A DNA stretch of 26,242 nt, from positions 1 to 26,242 of the IMG/VR virus record IMGVR_UViG_3300046698_000263. One strand, written 5' to 3'. This stretch comes from a virus. Positions within the stretch are counted from its first letter, which is position 1. Every line of letters begins with the position of its first letter. The notes beneath the pieces are model-generated. The model was not told the DNA's origin, searched no databases, and saw only the letters and a list, made by a program, of their open reading frames with translations. The position numbers were made by a program, and so were the translations under genes. Below, one piece after another: positions 22,927 to 26,242 of the stretch.

Positions 22927-23123
22927 TGGAGGGAGAGTTGACCGAGGCGGAAAGCGAGGACGGCCGGGTCGACGCCGAACTTGCGCGCGAGCTTCGCGAC
23001 GGCCTCCCGGTCGAAGAGATCGACGCCGCCGACCTTGACGAGCTCGGCCCGGACGAACTTCTCCGGGAGGAGGAGCTCCATGGCAAAGGCGTTCGCTTCC
23101 GCTTCGATCGAGGGCTCGTTCAT
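22923..23123 (-). CDS. ImmA/IrrE-like protein lacking the catalytic motif
   Basis: From ATG 23123 this is a 66-residue protein: EAEANAFAMELLLPEKFVRA, then GVDLFDREAVAKLARKFGVD and VLAFRLGQL. This is the C-terminal part of ImmA/IrrE metallopeptidases (the 'E..AN.FA..LLMP' helix and the 'LA..F.VS..A...RL..L' end). The HExxH zinc site, normally 30-40 residues before this segment, is absent, so it should not be a peptidase. The frame is open upstream but the residues are Arg/His/Asn-rich and not ImmA-like. The start overlaps the preceding gene's stop (ATGA). It may be a regulatory or decoy remnant. Confidence 0.7.
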   Translation of the reverse strand: MNEPSIEAEANAFAMELLLPEKFVRAELVKVGGVDLFDREAVAKLARKFGVDPAVLAFRLGQLSLQ

Positions 23124-23320
23124 GGTGATTGCTCCGATTGGTCGAGATAGGTCCGTATTTCGTCGGTTTGGTTTGGTGTGATTTCGTGAGTGAGTAGACG
23201 CTTCGATCTTCCGTTGTACTTCGGGCCAGCCAGCCGAAACCCGCTGCCGCCTTCGTGCTCGATGCATATTTGCAGCGCGCCGGTCCATCCGTCCTTATCG
23301 ACGCAGAGGAAAGTTTTCAT
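23120..23320 (-). CDS. Small hypothetical protein
   Basis: A 66-residue protein: MKTFLCVDKDGWTGALQICI, then EHEGGSGFRLAGPKYNG and THEITPNQTDEIRTYLDQSE. It has a beta-rich first two-thirds and a helical end, consistent with a compact alpha/beta fold. It starts 2 bp after the previous stop and ends in an ATGA overlap with the ImmA/IrrE-like gene. The residue pattern is protein-like but I recognise no family. Confidence 0.6.
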   Translation of the reverse strand: MKTFLCVDKDGWTGALQICIEHEGGSGFRLAGPKYNGRSKRLLTHEITPNQTDEIRTYLDQSEQSP

Positions 23321-23322
23321 GC

Positions 23323-23553
23323 TCAGTCTTTCCCCGTCTCCTTACCCGGCTGCGCGGCGCGATAGGCAATTAGCACTTCTCGCAGTTTAAGGTGAAGCGG
23401 ACTTCCGCTTGCCACGTCGCTGACATTCAGGGCCGTAAGAGTGCATTGCGCCCAATTGTAAACTTCGGTTAGCGCAGCCACCTCGGAGCGGAGTCGGATT
23501 AGTTCTGCGGTCAGGTCCACCCACTGATTTGTGCTTTCGTCGTAGATTTTCAT
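23323..23553 (-). CDS. Small hypothetical helical protein
   Basis: A 76-residue protein: MKIYDESTNQWVDLTAELIR, then LRSEVAALTEVYNWAQCTLT and HLKLREVLIAYRAAQPG. After a short beta-like start (NQWVDLT) it is helical with regular heptads, so a small coiled-coil dimer is likely. An AAGGAG motif lies about 11 bases before the ATG, one of the better ribosome sites in this block. It ends 2 bp before the next start. Confidence 0.6.
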   Translation of the reverse strand: MKIYDESTNQWVDLTAELIRLRSEVAALTEVYNWAQCTLTALNVSDVASGSPLHLKLREVLIAYRAAQPGKETGKD

Positions 23554-23559
23554 GATTGT

Positions 23560-23745
23560 TTAGTCTCCTTCCCCGCCTGCGCGGTGGTCGCGCTTGGCCT
23601 CACGATCTGCTGATTTGATTGCCCTAACGTTCTTATCGTACTGTTTGCGGCAATCGGGTCCGCAGAAAAGATGATAGGCATTCCTGCCGAGAAACTTCTT
23701 CCGGCATTCGAGACAGAAGCAGACCGTAGCGTTGGTGCGTTTCAT
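23560..23745 (-). CDS. Small zinc-finger protein, copy 1
   Basis: A 61-residue protein: NATVCFCLECRKKFLGRNAY, then FCGPDCRKQYDKN and a basic helical tail. The CxxC ... CxxxC arrangement (Cys11, 14, 28, 32) with a following Arg/Lys helix is a treble-clef or zinc-ribbon-like finger, as in small MYM/FCS-type or ribosomal-S14-like folds. A second copy lies at 25456-25701, nearly identical over the first 45 residues. The start overlaps the previous gene's stop (ATGA). It is likely a nucleic-acid-binding or protein-binding accessory factor. Confidence 0.66.
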   Translation of the reverse strand: MKRTNATVCFCLECRKKFLGRNAYHLFCGPDCRKQYDKNVRAIKSADREAKRDHRAGGEGD

Positions 23746-23812
23746 GTCAGTCTTTCAGCCGCGCTAACGAACGCCGCGGTGGTTGGGCAGTTCTCGTTGT
23801 GCGTGGTCACGG
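23585..23812. repeat. Direct repeat, copy 1 (228 bp)
   Basis: This segment recurs at 25541-25762 in the same orientation. I count about seven substitutions and one 6-bp indel across the alignment. It covers most of the zinc-finger gene and the C-terminal end of the gene before it, including the ATGA junction between them. The flanking DNA on both sides is unrelated, so this is a segmental duplication. Confidence 0.93.
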
Positions 23813-23939
23813 CTTCGGCAAGTTGCGATTGAAGCTGCTCGAAATCGGCGTCGGTGTGCGTGCTTTGCTTAAGCTCGGTGTCGGTGTCGGTGTCGATTGC
23901 GATCTGGACACAGCCAGTTGGTTCTTGTTTTGTCGTCAT
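23742..23939 (-). CDS. Small acidic Thr/Asp-rich protein
   Basis: From ATG 23939 this is a 65-residue protein: MTTKQEPTGCVQIAIDTDTD, then TELKQSTHTDADFEQLQSQL and THNENCPTTAAFVSAAERLT. An acidic Asp/Thr repeat (DTDTDTE) precedes a helical C-terminus. The last 20 residues are shared with the 20-residue ORF at 25698-25760 through the segmental duplication. It starts 5 bp after the PAPS-reductase-like gene and ends in an ATGA overlap with the zinc-finger gene. Function is unknown. Confidence 0.55.
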   Translation of the reverse strand: MTTKQEPTGCVQIAIDTDTDTELKQSTHTDADFEQLQSQLAEAVTTHNENCPTTAAFVSAAERLT

Positions 23940-23943
23940 AAAA

Positions 23944-24729
23944 TCACTCCACGGAGCAGCCGCAGCCGCCCCAATCGTCCCTGTCGAAGCTTTCGCCGGC
24001 CTCGATCCGACTGCGAAGCATCCCAAGCGTCAGGGTCTTCTTCTTACCGTCGCCTCGCCTGTCGTTCATCACGCTGTAGTTCCCGACGATGGCCCGGATC
24101 TTCTCCTCCTCGGCCTCATGGAAGGCGTAGAGGTCCGGCATCATCTTGAGCAGGTGGGCGAAATGCGCCTGTCCTGCCTTGATGCAGAACCCGCCGCAGT
24201 TGTTGTGCGGGAAGCCCATGGCGTAGAGCCGAGGTAGCCTAAAGCCCAGCGCCACCCACTCGCGCTGCATCCTGCATTTGTCCCAGATTGGCTCCTCCAT
24301 CATGGGCGCTTTAACCGTCCACGGCGCGAACACCTTGACCATCCCCCTGCGTTGGGAATTGCCGGTCATCCGGTGCTCCTCAGTCCAATCCAAGCCGAGG
24401 TAGAAGGTGTGGGTTTCCGGCGTGGTGTGCTCGAAGCGCCAGGCGTCCATCAGCGCCCTCTTGAGGATGCGAGAGCACACATCCAACCCCGAGCGCCCCA
24501 TCACTTCCTCGTCTCTCATAACCTGCCAGGGAGTGCGCCCATCCGATAGACGGGTTATCGGCACTCCGAGGGTATCGCACGCCTCCTGATTGAAGCGATA
24601 TAGGTCCTCGTCCTCCATGTTGGTATCGGCAAATAGGAGAGTCACGTTCTCCCTCCCGTGCTGAGCAATGACCCGGTGCGCTGCCCAGAAAGAGCAGAGG
24701 CCACCTGAGAACTGGACTACGTGCTTCAT
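23944..24729 (-). CDS. PAPS-reductase/ATP-pyrophosphatase family protein
   Basis: A 261-residue protein. The N-terminal PP-loop motif is FSGGLCSFW (residues 7-15), followed by TLLFADTNMEDEDLYRF (30-46), the pattern of PAPS reductases and related alpha-hydrolases that adenylate a substrate. Cys85 (VCSRILKR), Cys178 and Cys182 (NNCGGFCIKAG) and Cys256/258 (GGCGC) could bind an iron-sulfur cluster or carry sulfur. Phage members of this group are common; proposed roles include sulfur assimilation and nucleic-acid modification (DndC-like phosphorothioation), neither shown here. No dnd or other cysteine genes are in the window. Its start overlaps the stop of a 15-residue ORF. Confidence 0.8.
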   Translation of the reverse strand: MKHVVQFSGGLCSFWAAHRVIAQHGRENVTLLFADTNMEDEDLYRFNQEACDTLGVPITRLSDGRTPWQVMRDEEVMGRSGLDVCSRILKRALMDAWRFEHTTPETHTFYLGLDWTEEHRMTGNSQRRGMVKVFAPWTVKAPMMEEPIWDKCRMQREWVALGFRLPRLYAMGFPHNNCGGFCIKAGQAHFAHLLKMMPDLYAFHEAEEEKIRAIVGNYSVMNDRRGDGKKKTLTLGMLRSRIEAGESFDRDDWGGCGCSVE

Positions 24730-24773
24730 AGGTGCGTGCCGCGCAATGGCGGGCTGTTGGCGGGTGGGGTCAT
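24726..24773 (-). CDS. 15-residue linker ORF with 4-bp overlaps at both ends
   Basis: The ORF encodes MTPPANSPPLRGTHL. Its ATG overlaps the stop of the upstream gene and its TGA overlaps the start of the PAPS-reductase-like gene, both as ATGA. The peptide has no obvious structure. It most likely carries ribosomes from one gene to the next. A chance frame cannot be excluded, but a double ATGA fit is uncommon. Confidence 0.4.
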   Translation of the reverse strand: MTPPANSPPLRGTHL

Positions 24774-25075
24774 GGTATTAATGCGGAGTCAGGGGGCGTA
24801 AACGGGACATAGGTCAAAGCGTTGGCAAGCTCTCGCTTTAGGCGTTCGTTCTCTGCGCGGAGTGCATCGAGGTCTGCGGGTGAATACCCCGGTTTCCAAT
24901 CGAGATAATCCTTCGCTGGGTCGGTGCAGTTGTCTTTGAGCACTTGATAGCCAAATACAACACGGGCATAAGCCGGTGGCCGGAGTTCAGGGTGGAGAAA
25001 CTTCTCCTCATCCTGCTTTTGCAGCCAACGCATGAGGTCCTCAACTTCTTGGTCAGATGCTTTTGCTTGTTTCAT
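24770..25075 (-). CDS. Small hypothetical protein with a coiled-coil tail
   Basis: A 101-residue protein: KASDQEVEDLMRWLQKQDEE, then AYARVVFGYQVLKDNCTDPA, SPADLDALRAENERLKREL and a Pro-containing end. The C-terminal third is a good short coiled coil. It starts and ends in ATGA overlaps with a 24-residue and a 15-residue ORF respectively. Function is unknown; the DLDALRAENERLKRE heptads suggest a dimeric accessory protein. Confidence 0.58.
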   Translation of the reverse strand: MKQAKASDQEVEDLMRWLQKQDEEKFLHPELRPPAYARVVFGYQVLKDNCTDPAKDYLDWKPGYSPADLDALRAENERLKRELANALTYVPFTPPDSALIP

Positions 25076-25146
25076 GGCAAAATCTTACCTTTCAGGCTGG
25101 GCGACCGGCGCGGTTTGGTAACGCGGGCTTTGGGGGTCTTGGTCAT
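25072..25146 (-). CDS. 24-residue very basic ORF
   Basis: The ORF encodes MTKTPKARVTKPRRSPSLKG plus four residues, with nine Lys/Arg in 24. The stop overlaps the ATG of the next gene (ATGA). GGGAGGAAAG lies about 20 bases upstream. The 52 bp between it and the next gene upstream (25147-25198) hold no other frame I can support. It may be a nucleic-acid-binding micropeptide or a coupling leader. Confidence 0.4.
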   Translation of the reverse strand: MTKTPKARVTKPRRSPSLKGKILP

Positions 25147-25198
25147 GGTGAAAGGTTTGGGAGTCTTTCCTCCCTGTCAGCCGGTTAAGGCAGCCGGG

Positions 25199-25447
25199 TC
25201 ATTTGCCGGCGGGTCGCTTATCCAATCCCTTTTCGGCGAGGATAGCGGCGACATCATCGACGTGGAGACAATCGCACATGCAAGCGCCTTGGGCGGCGCT
25301 TTGAATCACTGCGATTTGTCCGTTGCAATAATCGTTGCCGGGAGTCGCGCTGTGCAGGACTCCGAAGGCGTTGATCATTCCGGTGGTCAGATCCAAGGAG
25401 ACGATCTTGTCTCCGTTCTTTGCTTCTCTTCCGTTTCTGTAGTGCAT
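25199..25447 (-). CDS. Small hypothetical protein
   Basis: From ATG 25447 this is an 82-residue protein: MHYRNGREAKNGDKIVSLDL, then MINAFGVLHSATPGNDYCNG and QIAVIQSAAQGACMCDCLHV. The 'YRNGREAKNGDKI' start and 'GNDYCNGQIAVI' strand resemble a small beta-barrel protein found in phages, recognised by pattern only. The CMCDC cluster is unusual. It starts 8 bp after the upstream stop. Confidence 0.58.
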   Translation of the reverse strand: MHYRNGREAKNGDKIVSLDLTTGMINAFGVLHSATPGNDYCNGQIAVIQSAAQGACMCDCLHVDDVAAILAEKGLDKRPAGK

Positions 25448-25455
25448 GGCAAAAT

Positions 25456-25701
25456 TCACTGATCTTCTTCCAACCCGCAGTCCACCGACTGGCGACCTCC
25501 GCGCAGATAATGAACGGGGCCGCCGATCGTTTTTGCGCATTGGTCGCGCTTGGCCTCACGCTCTGCTGAGTTGCTTGCCCTAACGTTCTTATCGTACTGT
25601 TTGCGGCAATCGGTTCCGCAGAAAAGCTGATAGGCATTCCTGCCGAGAAACTTCTTCCGGCATTCGAGACAGAAGCAGACCGTAGCGTTGGTGCGTTTCA
25701 T
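25456..25701 (-). CDS. Small zinc-finger protein, copy 2 (with a different tail)
   Basis: An 81-residue protein. The first 45 residues match copy 1 at 23560-23745 with three differences (H25Q, P30T, then IK to SN), and the CxxC...CxxxC finger is intact in both. The tail differs and is longer (CAKTIGGPVHYLRGGRQSVD, then CGLEEDQ) because the duplication ends inside the gene. The start overlaps the stop of the 20-residue ORF (ATGA). Two co-expressed copies suggest a dosage effect or divergence of function. Confidence 0.64.
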   Translation of the reverse strand: MKRTNATVCFCLECRKKFLGRNAYQLFCGTDCRKQYDKNVRASNSAEREAKRDQCAKTIGGPVHYLRGGRQSVDCGLEEDQ

Positions 25702-25762
25702 GTCAGTCTTTCAGCCGCGCTCACGAACGCCGCGGCGCAGTTCTCGTTGTGCGTGGTCACGG
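25541..25762. repeat. Direct repeat, copy 2 (222 bp)
   Basis: Same orientation as 23585-23812, about 1.95 kb away, with about seven substitutions and a 6-bp deletion near 25735. The copied part of the 65-residue gene is cut to its last 20 codons here. That fragment is now joined to an unrelated upstream gene through a new GTGA overlap. Confidence 0.93.
25698..25760 (-). CDS. 20-residue ORF left by the segmental duplication
   Basis: The ORF encodes MTTHNENCAAAFVSAAERLT from a GTG that overlaps the upstream stop (GTGA). Its TGA overlaps the ATG of zinc-finger copy 2. It equals the C-terminus of the 65-residue protein at 23742-23939, minus two residues. It is most simply a duplication remnant kept because it links two genes translationally, but a short functional peptide is possible. 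Confidence 0.45.
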   Translation of the reverse strand: MTTHNENCAAAFVSAAERLT

Positions 25763-26107
25763 TTTCCTCTCCCCTCCCGCCGAGCCGATGGCGGCGTCGA
25801 TAGCGGCATTGAACGTCGTGCCCTCGCCTTCTGGGCGTGACCAGTCCTTGTCGTAGCAAATCCAGTGGTTTGGGTGCCCGTTTGCCCCGAATTCGCACGA
25901 CAGTCTCCATCCGTTTGCGGCGACCGCTTCCAACCGCTCCCGGTCGCGCCGCAGGTCGATGTTCTCGGCGACCGATGCCGAGAGAGCGTCCTCCAAGTCT
26001 AGATGCTGCAATTCGTAGGTTGCCATCATGCAGTCAACAGACGTGTCGTTGAGTTCGGCGATTTGACGCCGTAACATGTCTTTCTTCTGTTCTCGCGTGA
26101 TGCTCAC
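25757..26107 (-). CDS. Hypothetical protein with helical N-terminus and C-terminal domain
   Basis: A 116-residue protein from GTG 26107: TREQKKDMLRRQIAELNDTS and ELQHLDLEDALSASVAENID form a helical first half. A second half with WRLSCEFGANGHPNHWICYD and EGEGTTFNAAIDAAIGSAGG follows. The end resembles a small phage domain of the 'W.....A.IDAA' kind seen in many short phage proteins, matched by pattern only. The GTG overlaps the stop of the partial gene at the window edge (GTGA). Confidence 0.58.
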   Translation of the reverse strand: MSITREQKKDMLRRQIAELNDTSVDCMMATYELQHLDLEDALSASVAENIDLRRDRERLEAVAANGWRLSCEFGANGHPNHWICYDKDWSRPEGEGTTFNAAIDAAIGSAGGERKP

Positions 26108-26241
26108 GTTGCACGCTCCTTCCCCGCCTGCGCGGCGGTCGCGGTTGTGGCGAGCAATTGGCGAACTTCGGCGTGCAACTTGTCGAGATCGACGAAACCG
26201 CAGTCAGTAACATAGCCGGTTTCATCTGCGTTTTCTGCTAC
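26104..26241 (-). CDS. C-terminal part of a gene entering at the right edge
   Basis: A minus-strand frame open from the window end to TGA at 26104 encodes 45 residues: ENADETGYVTDCGFVDLDK, then LHAEVRQLLATTATAAQAG and a basic end. It is helical and protein-like, and its stop overlaps the GTG of the next gene. The start lies outside the window. A competing Arg/Ser-rich frame here looks like a shadow. Confidence 0.5.
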   Translation of the reverse strand, partial: VAENADETGYVTDCGFVDLDKLHAEVRQLLATTATAAQAGKERAT

Positions 26242-26242
26242 G

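Noticed and set aside
25698-25910. 70-codon frame upstream of zinc-finger copy 2
   Set aside because: Only the last 20 codons are supported by the duplication; the rest is a shadow of the 25757-26107 gene.
1-26242. Whole-window stop-codon recoding (TAG as sense)
   Set aside because: Portal and capsid genes end at TAG with proper downstream starts or hairpins, so TAG acts as a stop generally.

Overview
The window is a stretch of a tailed-bacteriophage genome (free phage or prophage). It starts inside the virion structural module and ends in a block of small accessory genes. A portal-like protein, a scaffold-like protein, a major capsid protein of the N4-gp56 type, two paralogous connector-like proteins and a holin/endolysin-type lysis region show this. 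I see no terminase, integrase, tRNA or replication gene. The DNA is GC-rich. The host is probably a Verrucomicrobiota-like bacterium: a secreted protein carries an immunoglobulin-like domain (YQWQKNGTNISGAT type) of the kind abundant in that phylum. This host call is inference.

Positions 1-10439 read rightward. They hold the end of a very large protein (partial at the window edge), the portal, two long tail/fibre-like proteins (one with about four internal repeats), a small cysteine-rich protein and a Pro/Ala/Gly-rich protein with a duplicated 42-residue block. A two-gene leftward cassette (10269-11838) then interrupts the module; it contains a GT9-family glycosyltransferase. Rightward genes resume at 11937 with scaffold, capsid, a small unknown gene, two tandem connector-like genes, a small surface-type protein and the Ig-like secreted protein. 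From 17214 to 20111 seven consecutive small genes each encode a signal peptide, lipobox or membrane segment, which looks like a lysis/envelope cassette. It includes a 48-residue membrane gene at 18947-19093.

At about 20305 the strand switches, and everything to the right edge reads leftward. From right to left this block has small unknown genes, a duplicated zinc-finger gene, a PAPS-reductase-like ATPase, a truncated ImmA/IrrE-like protein, a Lar-like zinc-finger protein, a poly(Gly-Leu) protein, cysteine-rich genes, a signal-peptide-bearing lytic-transglycosylase-like protein and two small genes. Most of these genes are chained by ATGA or GTGA overlaps. Several links are very short reading frames of 15-24 codons.

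The observations most worth a second look are: the 34-unit hexamer array whose variation is confined to a silent Leu codon position; the zinc-ribbon cistron separated from its upstream gene by one in-frame TAG; the chain of tiny coupled ORFs; the 222-228 bp segmental duplication; and the glycosyltransferase cassette inside the structural module.
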